Assembly: GCA_964528535.1 (NCBI GenBank)
Contig: CAZGSQ010000005.1
Span: 7,646-71,645, forward strand
Source: CAINVV01 sp964528535
GTDB taxonomy: Bacteria > Bacteroidota > Bacteroidia > Bacteroidales > Prolixibacteraceae
Direction: 5' to 3'
DNA: 64,000 bases
Shown here one piece after another: positions 36,374 to 44,618 of the stretch (its first letter is position 1; every line of letters begins with the position of its first letter). The notes beneath the pieces are model-generated. The model saw only the letters and a list, made by a program, of their open reading frames with translations, made no database searches and was not told the DNA's origin. Both the position numbers and the translations under genes were made by a program.

Positions 36374-36799
36374 TCAATACGATACCACCTTGTATCCCCT
36401 CTTCAAATAGCGTGTCAACGGAACTCCCATACCTTTCACGTCCACCTCACAAACTTTGAGTTCTTTTGTGACATTGTACATATTGGAACAGGCCACACAA
36501 GCTTCCAAAATGATCCCATCCTTTTTCATTGCTGCCACCTTTTCTTTGAGCGTTGCGTTCTCTGCAAGAAGTTTTTCCGAAGGACCCCAAACGATCAAAA
36601 TTACTTCATTGAACCATTTGTATTTCTTCGCTGCATGGGCATACATCAGGCATGCCTTCATCGCAACTTCAGGATCACCACTTGACCATACCACAACAAG
36701 CGTGTCAGATGCTGTGTTGGTTTTTACTTCCTGGGCTTGAAGAATTTTTGCTGAAGCGGTTACCATCAGCAAAAAAAACACGATGATTTTAATCTTCAT
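36374..36799 (-). CDS. DsrE/DsrF-like family protein, exported
   Basis: 141 residues on the minus strand with a signal peptide (MKIKIIVFFLLMVTASAKIL, then QAQ). The body follows the DsrE fold: DTLVVVWSSGDPEVAMKACL, EVILIVWGPSEKLLAEN and LEACVACSNMYNV. The CxxC pair near residues 100-103 occupies the place of the reactive Cys in DsrE/TusD proteins. Family members handle sulfur in the cytoplasm; an exported version with a Cys pair may act in periplasmic thiol chemistry (inference). It converges on the tocopherol-cyclase-like gene and has a divergent neighbour at 37178. Confidence 0.8.
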   Translation of the reverse strand: MKIKIIVFFLLMVTASAKILQAQEVKTNTASDTLVVVWSSGDPEVAMKACLMYAHAAKKYKWFNEVILIVWGPSEKLLAENATLKEKVAAMKKDGIILEACVACSNMYNVTKELKVCEVDVKGMGVPLTRYLKRGYKVVSY

Positions 36800-37162
36800 A
36801 ATTCTGGTTTTAAATTGTGATTAAATCGAAAATCCAAAAATTACCAAACAGACTGTTCCCATCCATGGCAATCGATTAAGTTCTTCATTATTAGAATCCT
36901 TACATTCTTCGCTGGGAGAAGCAAGCTTCTGTATCTGAACATTTTATTGCCTCTTATTCGTCTTGAGTCATCTAAAATAGACAAAATATTACGCTCCTGT
37001 AAAATAAAATTACAGTTGATTCTCATTCACCTCTAATTTGATAAAGAATTATGGCTAATTCTCAAAATTACCCTGGTTAAATTCAGGATATAGGCAACGT
37101 ATTCAATGTTTTTATAAAAAAATGCTTTAATTTCTTAACTTTGATGGACATAAATCTTTAAA
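36800..37162. other. Divergent intergenic region
   Basis: 363 bp between the DsrE-like gene (minus) and the lipocalin-like gene (plus). It is AT-rich and contains only the TAACTTTG element described separately. A 61-codon minus-strand frame here has no recognisable features and is not accepted. Confidence 0.6.
37136..37143 (+). promoter_or_regulatory. -7 promoter element TAACTTTG
   Basis: It matches TAnnTTTG 35 bp before the ATG at 37178. A TTTT-rich stretch (37109-37113) is at the right distance for the -33 element but lacks the final G. Confidence 0.5.
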
Positions 37163-37177
37163 ATGCGGATTGAAATC

Positions 37178-37717
37178 ATGAAAAAAAGCTACATTCTGGT
37201 CCTGTTTTTTGTTCTCCTGGCCCAGTCATTGTGTGCCCAAACTACAGTCAGCGGTTGGGAGAAATGGCAATACCTGATGGGTGAGTGGAAGGGTGAAGGA
37301 AGTGGTCAGCCGGGTGAGGGAAGCGGAATGTTCACATTGAAACCGAAACTGGATGGCAATATTCTGGAAATGAAGGGTAAAACAGAGATCGCCGCCAATG
37401 CGGCACATCCCTTGATGGTGCATGAAGATGTGATGGTGATTTACAAAAACAGGGAGGGTGTACCTGTCAAATCAATCTATTTTGACAACGAAAAGCATGT
37501 CATCAATTATGAGATCACCTATGCAGACAACAAGATCGTGCTAACCAGTGAACCAAATCCGTCCATGCCACGTTTCAGGCTGACCTATGAGAAGTTGGAA
37601 GAAAAGACAATGACCATCCGTTTCGAAATGGCCATGCCCAATGCTCCAGAGGAGTTTAAAATGTACCTCGAAGGTAAAAATAAGAAAGTTAAGGAGTTGG
37701 CTGACATGCCGAAGTGA
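37178..37717 (+). CDS. Secreted lipocalin-like protein (DUF1579-like)
   Basis: 179 residues from the ATG at 37178, which begins a compact signal peptide (MKKSYILVLFFVLLAQSLCA). An ATG at 37163 would add five residues. The mature part opens with WEKWQYLMGEWKGEGSGQPG and has alternating strands with a GTFTxxP-LDG pattern, like DUF1579/THAP4-nitrobindin-like barrels. It may carry a small hydrophobic ligand or haem. No His ligand can be assigned with confidence. Confidence 0.65.
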   Translation: MKKSYILVLFFVLLAQSLCAQTTVSGWEKWQYLMGEWKGEGSGQPGEGSGMFTLKPKLDGNILEMKGKTEIAANAAHPLMVHEDVMVIYKNREGVPVKSIYFDNEKHVINYEITYADNKIVLTSEPNPSMPRFRLTYEKLEEKTMTIRFEMAMPNAPEEFKMYLEGKNKKVKELADMPK

Positions 37718-37853
37718 AAAGTGAAAACATTCATCCAATAAAACTCATTCGTAACCTTTGGAATTCACTTGTCATCACTCCGCCCGTCCGATAAGGAATT
37801 TCTCGCTATTTCAGGGATGTTCGTGCGAACGGTTTTGAGGCCTTACACTTCTT

Positions 37854-37899
37854 CCCGGGGTTTCACCCTGGGCTATTCATGTTCAACCCTTTCAGGGTT
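37854..37899. repeat. Intergenic double-hairpin element
   Basis: Two small palindromes lie close together. One has CCCGGGGT pairing with ACCCTGGG (37854-37872, one G-T pair). The other is AACCCT TTC AGGGTT (37885-37899). The segment around them (CTTCTTCCCGGGGTTTCACC onwards) resembles a repeat often seen between genes in Bacteroidota. Convergent genes flank it, so it may also serve as a two-way terminator. A few YCTCATA-like units follow at 37926-37939. Confidence 0.45.
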
Positions 37900-37986
37900 T
37901 CAACCCAAATATCCTTGCTCTTACATCTCATACCTCATCTCTCTTGTTGTGCCCATTCCCGAAGTCACTCTCTTTTTCCTTTTTTC

Positions 37987-38466
37987 TCAAAGGGTTAACT
38001 CCAGGTAAGGATATACCGGATCTGCAAACCCGTATTTCCTGTAAAGAGGTTCGCCGTCTTTCGAACAGTGCAGGGCAACTTTGCTGATACCCATCTTTTT
38101 AGCTTCGGCCAATAAACCTTCGAGCACCATCGAGGAGATTCCTTTGCGGCGGTATTCAGGCAGCGTGTACATGTTCAGGATATCACCTTCCAGGTAGGAT
38201 GATTGGTTTAAATCGCCGGGGATCTTCTTCAGAACCATGCCTCCATAGCTCACTGCAGTTCCTTCATATTCTGCCAATAGTGCAAAAAAACTCCCCTCCT
38301 TCATCGCCTGTCGAAAGAACAATTCAAGATTTTGGTGCAACTCCTTCAGGTAGAAAGCCGGTCGTTCTCCTTGCATCTCTCTGAGGTAATCTAACCTGGC
38401 TGCGGTCATTTGTGGCAGATCTTCGTGGACCACCCTGCGGATACTTATTTTCTCCCTTTCAAACAT
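37987..38466 (-). CDS. GNAT family N-acetyltransferase
   Basis: 159 residues from the ATG at 38466; an upstream GTG (38508) would add 14 polar residues. The GNAT core is clear: ISIRRVVHEDLPQM at the start, then GDILNMYTLPEYRRKGISSM (the acetyl-CoA loop R-R-K-G-I), then SKVALHCSKDGEPLYRKYGF near the end. The protein acetylates an unknown amine. It is convergent with the lipocalin-like gene and 69 bp downstream of the lipase-like gene on the same strand. Confidence 0.85.
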   Translation of the reverse strand: MFEREKISIRRVVHEDLPQMTAARLDYLREMQGERPAFYLKELHQNLELFFRQAMKEGSFFALLAEYEGTAVSYGGMVLKKIPGDLNQSSYLEGDILNMYTLPEYRRKGISSMVLEGLLAEAKKMGISKVALHCSKDGEPLYRKYGFADPVYPYLELTL

Positions 38467-38535
38467 GCGCACTCCTTTTGATTTTGATTCATTCCCACCC
38501 AAACACACCTCACGCTTTTCTTTCTACTTTTCCTT

Positions 38536-39774
38536 TTAGCCTTTTGCCTTGATGACCAAAAACCTCTTCACAAAATTGACGAGAGAAGGGGCACTGGCTC
38601 CACCATGGTCGTAGCCGGGCATGGGAATATATGTAACGGGTAAGGTAGGATCCAGTTTCATCAAATCGGCATAAAGTTGAGAGGTCATCACCGGTGTGAC
38701 ATCTGTATCTGCCTGACCATGCGTCAAAATAAGCGGTGTTTTTATCTTCCAGGCCCCAATGCTGCTCGCTGCCAGGGCATCAAGCATGCCTTTGAATTTG
38801 GTGTTTGTGTTAAAAGTGCTCCTGAATTCATTGGTAAATAGCTCTGCCATGCTGGTGGAGAGCTGGTTGTTGATTGCTCCTCCGCTGAGGATGCCATTGA
38901 ACAAGCCATCGATTCTGGTGGCGAAAGGTTCGTTGAAAATATCCGTATAGGGATTTGAAAATGCGGAAACCGATTTAAAACCCTTCATGATGTAGGCGAT
39001 GTAGTAAGGCTGGGGATAAGTGGCCGCCGTTACCACCGTTTGGGTGATCAGGTTGAGGTTGTAGGGTCCGGCACCACAGCCAACTCCCTTGAGGTTGAAT
39101 TCGCTGCCGAAACTTGTCTCGATGGTCTTTTGGAGCTGCAGTGTGGAGAGGCCACCCTGAGAATACCCCATCAGGTAAAGATCGCTTGAAACACCGAATT
39201 TCAGACTGCTTTTTGCACCCATCTCTTTGACGGCTCTGAACATATCCAAAATAGGATAAACGGTTGCTTCGAGTTGAAGGTAAGGATGAAATACATCCGT
39301 AGAAGATCCGAATCCAAGGTAGTCGGGCAATACCATTACAAATCCTGTGGCAGCAAATCCTGTGATCAGTTGGGTGGTATAACTTGAAGCCGAGAGCGAG
39401 GGGGCGTTGGCGTACACAGTGTTGGTGCCATTTTGAAAACTGAGTATGGGATAGGTCCCACCACCATCGGGGATGCAGACCAAACCCGATGCGACCAATT
39501 TTTTGGTCCCCAATTTTGTGTTGTAAGTTATCGAATAGACCTTTGCCCCGTATTGTACAGAGGGAAGTATCTGGGAGACATCCGGATAGACGGATTGAAC
39601 GGGACTGAACAAATTCGTTACATCCAAGGCAGTCATCGATCTGACGAGTGTATAACTGACCAGGTATTGGTCCTGCGGCGGAACCACCTGGTCCACCGAT
39701 GCATCCTTCTTGCAGCTTGATAGCAAAAGAGTTCCAAAATACAGAACTGCGATGAATTTGTAATTTTTAAACAC
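38536..39774 (-). CDS. Secreted lipase-like alpha/beta hydrolase lipoprotein
   Basis: 412 residues. A lipoprotein signal with lipobox LLSSC (Cys at residue 21) predicts anchoring to a membrane. The alpha/beta hydrolase fold shows VMVLPDYLGFG, the nucleophile elbow GYSQGG, the Asp region LILTHGQADTDVTP and the His region GYDHGGAS. This pattern fits the secretory lipase/acylaminoacyl-peptidase-like family. It probably hydrolyses esters in the periplasm or at the outer membrane. It starts 5 bp after the stop of the upstream acyl-ligase fusion gene, so both are cotranscribed, which supports a role in lipid use. Confidence 0.85.
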   Translation of the reverse strand: MFKNYKFIAVLYFGTLLLSSCKKDASVDQVVPPQDQYLVSYTLVRSMTALDVTNLFSPVQSVYPDVSQILPSVQYGAKVYSITYNTKLGTKKLVASGLVCIPDGGGTYPILSFQNGTNTVYANAPSLSASSYTTQLITGFAATGFVMVLPDYLGFGSSTDVFHPYLQLEATVYPILDMFRAVKEMGAKSSLKFGVSSDLYLMGYSQGGLSTLQLQKTIETSFGSEFNLKGVGCGAGPYNLNLITQTVVTAATYPQPYYIAYIMKGFKSVSAFSNPYTDIFNEPFATRIDGLFNGILSGGAINNQLSTSMAELFTNEFRSTFNTNTKFKGMLDALAASSIGAWKIKTPLILTHGQADTDVTPVMTSQLYADLMKLDPTLPVTYIPMPGYDHGGASAPSLVNFVKRFLVIKAKG

Positions 39775-39779
39775 TTTGG

Positions 39780-42266
39780 TTAAATTGAAGGTGAAGTAAG
39801 ATTTAGCGTCTCCTGTATCTGGTTCTTAATGGTTGAATTCAGCAATTCCGGACTCATCCCGGCAGGATCAACGGGAGGCAGAAAAGTAACTACAATTCTT
39901 GATCCTGATTTTATCTTTTTCTTGCCAGAAGACATGGCTTCGTAGGCACCCGAAATGACCACAGGAACTATTGGCACATTTAATTCTGTGCTCAGAATGG
40001 TGTAGGTCTTCTTGAAATCGCCAAGCTCCCCTGTCAAAGTGCGGGTACCTTCTGGGAAAATCAGAATTTTTTTGCCCAATTTGACCACCTCCGCCATCTT
40101 TTGAATCGATTCTTTCAACTCCCTTGCCAGATCCATCACGATGATGTTGGTGCGATGCGCCAAAAATTGGCGCACACGGCTCTTGACATGGTCCTTCTTG
40201 GCATAGGAATAGGTGTCTTTCAGTGTCATCTTGTCCAGACAGGAGAGAACGAGAAACGCATCGAGTTTGGTCTGGTGGTTGGGGGCGAAGAAACAGGGCC
40301 CTTCCGGTATATTGTCCAGGCCATGCACCTCGAATTGAAAGAAGAAACTAAAAAACCCGCGGACAGAAGATACGATGAATTTTAACAGAAAAGATGATTT
40401 TGGCAAATCAACAAGTTGATTATCTTTGAGATTGCCCGACCAGGAGGCACTTTGCTCCTTGTGAAACAGTTTGTTGGCACCGATGTATTCCGCAATCTTC
40501 GCGATAGAAGGAAATTTAAGGAGTTGCTCTTCTTCGATTTTCAGGCCGAAGGTCTGTTCAATAAAATCGATCAGACTCATCTTTCCGAGTGAATCCATGG
40601 CAATGTCAAAAACCAGGTGGTCATCTGGTGAGATATCCATATCTATTTGACTCTCTATAAAGCTCTTGACAGCAAGGTATTCGGCAGATTCAGGATCTTC
40701 CGGTTTGTTCTTCTTGTTCTCTGTATCCTGAATCAGCTCCTCCAATTTGAACCGCTGCAATTTCGACAACCTTGTTCGTGGTAAATCTGTCTTGACCAGT
40801 GTAAACTGCATGATCCGCTTGTAAGAACTCAGTTCCACATTAAAAGGAGAGATCACTTGATCCCTGAAATATTGAACCATGTCGCTGACTCCATTTTCAG
40901 TCAAAAATTTGTAATCAGGAACAATGACGGCATGAAGCAACTCCTTGTGAATAAAAACCCCCGCTTCTTTGATGGCTTTTGAATAGAACTCGAGTTTCTG
41001 CTCCAGCTCAACGGGGTTGATGTTCTTTCCATTGGGGAGTACGATGATCTCTTTTTTCCTGCCGGTGATGTATAGAAATCCATTCTCATCAAAACGGCCC
41101 AGATCACCCGTGTAGAGCCATCCATCTCTCAGCACTTCAGCCGTCTCCTCCGGCCTGTTGTAATATCCCTGCATCACATTCGGTCCCTTTGCCACGATTT
41201 CTCCCTCCCTGATTTCTACTGTCATGTTGGGCAAAGCCTCCCCGGTAGAGCCAATTTTCACCCTGCCGGGACGCGGGAAAGTGATCATGGGTGCAGCTTC
41301 TGTCATGCCAAATCCCTCCAGAATATCGAATCCGATGGCATAGAAAAAGGTTCCCACCTCCTTGTTGAGGGCTGCTCCTCCGGCAATCATAAACTGCAAA
41401 TGGCCACCAAGTCCCTGGTGAACCTTTTTAAAGAGCTTCTTGCCAAGTTTTCTGTTTTTTGTCTTGTAAACAAGTTTTAGAAAAGTTCTGGCTAAAAAAC
41501 TCTTGTTAATTTTTGCCATCAATCCCTTGTATATCAATTCATACAGTCGGGGGACTCCTATAAATACGGTTACCGAGTTGTCTGCCAGGGTTTTCATCAG
41601 ATCAGCCGATTGCATCGAAGGGGAGACCACCGTTGTTCCGCACGAGTAGTATGTAACCATCATCGATCCCAAAAGGGGAAAAATATGGTGCAACGGAAGA
41701 AGAACGAGGACTTCACTTTCGACAGTAAAGATTTTGGCATCGACTACGGCTCTGATGTTGGCAAGCAGATTGGTGTAGGAGAGCATGACCCCTTTCGGAC
41801 TGCCCGTGGTGCCTGAGGTATAGATGATGACGGCTGTGGTTTCATTGTCTTCGGGTCCTATCCATTCGGATGGATTCTGACCTGCCAGCGGAGGATGGTT
41901 GTCGAAGGAGATGACTGCAGGTTGGTGACTGCTCTTCAGACTTACTTTGGCATATGCCTCCTTCATTCCTTCGCTCAGGAACAGAAGATCAGGTTTGCAA
42001 TCATCCAGAATATAGGCTACATCGTCGGCCGAGGCCATAAAATCGATGGGAACAACAATGCATTTGTTTTGTAAGGCAGCATAAAAGGCAAAAAACCACT
42101 CCACCCGGTTCTCTGCATAGATGGCAACCTTTGAGTATCCCAACGCTTCAAACAGCAGGGCATATTGCTGAATGTGCTGAAATAGCTGGAGATAGGTAAA
42201 ATCGCCTTGCTGGGAAATGATAGATTTTTTGGTCAGATTGGTACGGCAAATTATTGATTCAATCAT
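39780..42266 (-). CDS. Three-domain acyl-CoA/acyl-ACP synthetase - ACP - PlsC acyltransferase
   Basis: 828 residues. Residues 1-510 are an AMP-forming ligase: YTSGTTGSPKG (149-159), GFGMTEAAP, YTGDLGRFDENGFLYITGRK and a linker. Residues about 525-600 are an acyl carrier domain with the phosphopantetheine Ser in DSLG (Ser559). Residues about 630-828 are a PlsC-like acyltransferase with NHQTKLD (HX4D, 663-669) and FPEGTRT (737-743). All catalytic motifs are intact. The enzyme could activate a free fatty acid, hold it on its own ACP and transfer it to a lysophospholipid. E. coli Aas has the acyltransferase first and no ACP; here the order is reversed and an ACP lies between. Downstream gene: lipase-like lipoprotein. 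Confidence 0.9.
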   Translation of the reverse strand: MIESIICRTNLTKKSIISQQGDFTYLQLFQHIQQYALLFEALGYSKVAIYAENRVEWFFAFYAALQNKCIVVPIDFMASADDVAYILDDCKPDLLFLSEGMKEAYAKVSLKSSHQPAVISFDNHPPLAGQNPSEWIGPEDNETTAVIIYTSGTTGSPKGVMLSYTNLLANIRAVVDAKIFTVESEVLVLLPLHHIFPLLGSMMVTYYSCGTTVVSPSMQSADLMKTLADNSVTVFIGVPRLYELIYKGLMAKINKSFLARTFLKLVYKTKNRKLGKKLFKKVHQGLGGHLQFMIAGGAALNKEVGTFFYAIGFDILEGFGMTEAAPMITFPRPGRVKIGSTGEALPNMTVEIREGEIVAKGPNVMQGYYNRPEETAEVLRDGWLYTGDLGRFDENGFLYITGRKKEIIVLPNGKNINPVELEQKLEFYSKAIKEAGVFIHKELLHAVIVPDYKFLTENGVSDMVQYFRDQVISPFNVELSSYKRIMQFTLVKTDLPRTRLSKLQRFKLEELIQDTENKKNKPEDPESAEYLAVKSFIESQIDMDISPDDHLVFDIAMDSLGKMSLIDFIEQTFGLKIEEEQLLKFPSIAKIAEYIGANKLFHKEQSASWSGNLKDNQLVDLPKSSFLLKFIVSSVRGFFSFFFQFEVHGLDNIPEGPCFFAPNHQTKLDAFLVLSCLDKMTLKDTYSYAKKDHVKSRVRQFLAHRTNIIVMDLARELKESIQKMAEVVKLGKKILIFPEGTRTLTGELGDFKKTYTILSTELNVPIVPVVISGAYEAMSSGKKKIKSGSRIVVTFLPPVDPAGMSPELLNSTIKNQIQETLNLTSPSI

Positions 42267-42569
42267 AGTTGGTCATTATTTCGGAAGACGATTGGTTCGT
42301 ATGTCGTTGCTAAAATCCCTTTTGAAAACGCAGCATAGGGCCTATGTTCTGCGACGGGGTTACACAAAGTAATAAATATTTGGGTTCAATTCCAAAAACT
42401 TCGGGGCAATCATCTTTTGATATTAAAATATTAACCTATTTTTATACATAACGTAAAAATGAGAGGTATTTAACTCCTTTGTCCTCAACCGTTAATTATC
42501 ATCGAACCATCAAGGTTACCAAATAACTTCGTATTTTAGTAAAGAAAAAAAATTAAACCGGGATTTATC
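42267..42569. other. Divergent intergenic region between the acyl-ligase fusion and acs
   Basis: 303 bp, AT-rich, no gene. It should carry promoters for both directions. Only the candidate at 42416-42444 for the plus strand could be pointed out. Confidence 0.6.
42416..42444 (+). promoter_or_regulatory. Candidate promoter for the acetyl-CoA synthetase gene
   Basis: TTTG (42416-42419), 17 bp, TATTTTTA (42437-42444; consensus TAnnTTTG, one mismatch). It lies about 125 bp before the start codon. Confidence 0.35.
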
Positions 42570-44465
42570 ATGGAAAAGAGTGATGAAAAAAAAATGATTC
42601 ATCCATCTCAGGATGTTATCAATCAAGCAAATGTAAAGGAATACGACCAAATGTACCAATATTCACTCGAGCAGCCCGAAGCCTTTTGGGCCGAACAGGC
42701 AGCTCATCTTTCCTGGTATAAAAAGTGGGACAAGGTACTTGACAAAAGCAATCCCCCATTTTTTAACTGGTTTCAGGGGGCGAAAACCAACATCATCTTA
42801 AATGCCATAGACCGTCATCTTCACTCTGCCACCAGAAATAAGCTGGCAGTCATTTGGGAAGGCGAACCGGGTGATTCCAAAACCTTTTCCTACCATGCCT
42901 TGAACCGAGAGGTGTCGCAGTTTGCCAACATTCTGAAGAGCATGGGTGTCAAGAAAGGTGATGTGGTGACCATCTACATGCCACAGATTCCTGAGCAACT
43001 TTTTGCCATGCTTGCCTGCGCCAAAATTGGTGCTGCACATTCTGTCGTTTATGGTGGATTCAGCCACGAAGCGCTTGCCGACCGCATCAATGATGCCAAC
43101 AGTCGGGTCGTTATTACCGCCGATGGCGGTTACCGCCGTGGAAAAGTGGTGGAGATGAAAAGTGTCGTCAACAAAGCCATGGAACTCTCACCCACCATGG
43201 AGATTTGCATTACAGTGAAGCGTACTGGCATCGATGTGTACATGGAGAATGACAGGGATTATTGGTACCACGACCTGAAATCTCTTCCAATTGCTTCCAA
43301 CAAATGTGAAACTGAAGAGATGGATTCTTCTGACATGCTTTTTCTGCTCTATACCTCCGGCTCGACAGGAAGACCCAAAGCACTGGTCCATACGCACGGT
43401 GGCTACAGTGTATACACCGCAACCACCCACCGGATGGTCTTTGACATCAAACCCGAAGACAGGTACTGGTGTGCAGCCGATCCCGGATGGATTACCGGTC
43501 ACAGTTACATTGTGTACGGCCCGCTGATCAATGGTTCAACCATCATGTTGTACGAAGGAGCGCCAAATCACCCATATCCCGACAGGTGGTGGAAGATGGT
43601 AGAGAAATATGGAATCAACATTCTCTATACCTCTCCAACGGCCATCAGGGGATTGATGCGTTTCGGTGATTCGTGGCCCAACAGAAACGATATCAGTTCC
43701 TTGCGTTTGCTGGGATCGGTTGGCGAACCAATCAACGCGGAAGCATGGAATTGGTTTCACAAGGTGGTGGGCCGTGGGAATTGCCCAATCATGGACACCT
43801 GGTGGCAGACAGAGACCGGAGGATTCGTCATTGCACCTCTGCCAATAACACCCTTAAAACCTGGTTCAGCAACCAAACCATTTTTTGGGAATGACCTCGC
43901 AGTGGTAGATGAGACCGGGAAAGAGGTCAAGGCAGGCGAGGAGGGAACCCTCGTCATCAAAACTCCCTGGCCCGGCATGGCCAAGTCTGTCTACAACGAT
44001 CCCCAGCGGTTTGTCGAAACTTACTGGTCTAAATTTGCCAAGCAGGGATGGTACCATACTGGCGACTCTGCCAAAAAAGACGAAGATGGATATTACTGGA
44101 TCATTGGCCGCACAGACGATGTCATCAAAGTCAGCGGATACCGCCTTGGTTCTGCCGAGATAGAAGGTGTCATGGCTACCCATCCTGCCATCGTCGAATC
44201 TGCAGCCATTGCCTTGCCGCATCATCTCAAGGGAAATGCCATTCACATCACCGCTGTTCTTCGAAACAATTACCAACCCAGCAAAGAGCTTGAGCTTGAA
44301 CTGATGTTGCACATGGAGGAACACCTGGGTAAAATTGCCCGGCCCGAAGCCATCCAGTTCGCCGAGATTCTGCCCAAAACCAGAAGCGGTAAAATTATGC
44401 GAAGATTGCTGAAATCCAGGGCACTCGGACAACCGGACGGCGATTTGAGCACCATGGAAGAGTAA
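42570..44465 (+). CDS. acs: Acetyl-CoA synthetase (acetate--CoA ligase, AMP-forming)
   Basis: 631 residues, typical length. It makes acetyl-CoA from acetate, ATP and CoA. Landmarks are the N-terminal ACAS segment (DQMYQYSLEQPEAFWAEQA), GAAHSVVYGGFSHEALADRI, the P-loop YTSGSTGRPKALVHTHGGY, the acetate-pocket motif WWQTETGG, TGDSAKKDEDGYYWIIGRTD, and PKTRSGKIMRRLLK with the catalytic Lys that is controlled by acetylation in related enzymes. The end GDLSTMEE is typical of Acs. A propionyl-CoA ligase is possible given the nearby mutA-mutB, but the pocket motif and C-terminus favour acetate. Confidence 0.9.
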   Translation: MEKSDEKKMIHPSQDVINQANVKEYDQMYQYSLEQPEAFWAEQAAHLSWYKKWDKVLDKSNPPFFNWFQGAKTNIILNAIDRHLHSATRNKLAVIWEGEPGDSKTFSYHALNREVSQFANILKSMGVKKGDVVTIYMPQIPEQLFAMLACAKIGAAHSVVYGGFSHEALADRINDANSRVVITADGGYRRGKVVEMKSVVNKAMELSPTMEICITVKRTGIDVYMENDRDYWYHDLKSLPIASNKCETEEMDSSDMLFLLYTSGSTGRPKALVHTHGGYSVYTATTHRMVFDIKPEDRYWCAADPGWITGHSYIVYGPLINGSTIMLYEGAPNHPYPDRWWKMVEKYGINILYTSPTAIRGLMRFGDSWPNRNDISSLRLLGSVGEPINAEAWNWFHKVVGRGNCPIMDTWWQTETGGFVIAPLPITPLKPGSATKPFFGNDLAVVDETGKEVKAGEEGTLVIKTPWPGMAKSVYNDPQRFVETYWSKFAKQGWYHTGDSAKKDEDGYYWIIGRTDDVIKVSGYRLGSAEIEGVMATHPAIVESAAIALPHHLKGNAIHITAVLRNNYQPSKELELELMLHMEEHLGKIARPEAIQFAEILPKTRSGKIMRRLLKSRALGQPDGDLSTMEE

Positions 44466-44470
44466 TGGGC

Positions 44471-44505
44471 GGAAAATGAAAAGTGAAAAATGAAAAGTGA
44501 AAAGT
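44471..44505 (+). repeat. Heptad repeat of the GAAAAGT family (5 units)
   Basis: Five 7-bp units: GGAAAAT, GAAAAGT, GAAAAAT, GAAAAGT, GAAAAGT. They lie directly after the acs stop codon and lead into the second heptad family, which starts 9 bp later. Confidence 0.7.
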
Positions 44506-44514
44506 GAAATATTA

Positions 44515-44605
44515 CCTCATATCTCATAACTCATATCTCATAACTTATATCTCATAACTCATATCTCATAACTCATATCTCATAACTCATATCTCATATC
44601 TCATA
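44515..44605 (+). repeat. Tandem heptad repeat HCTCATA, 13 units
   Basis: Thirteen 7-bp units with first base A, C or T (TCTCATA and ACTCATA alternate through the middle; one unit reads ACTTATA). The array fills the gap between acs and the uracil permease gene up to 13 bp before the ATG. It is the same family as the array at 35285. Confidence 0.9.
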
Positions 44606-44618
44606 TCTCAATCTCAAC

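Noticed and set aside
36841..37026. 61-codon minus-strand frame in the divergent gap
   Set aside because: No motif, promoter or protein-like pattern, and AT-rich intergenic composition.
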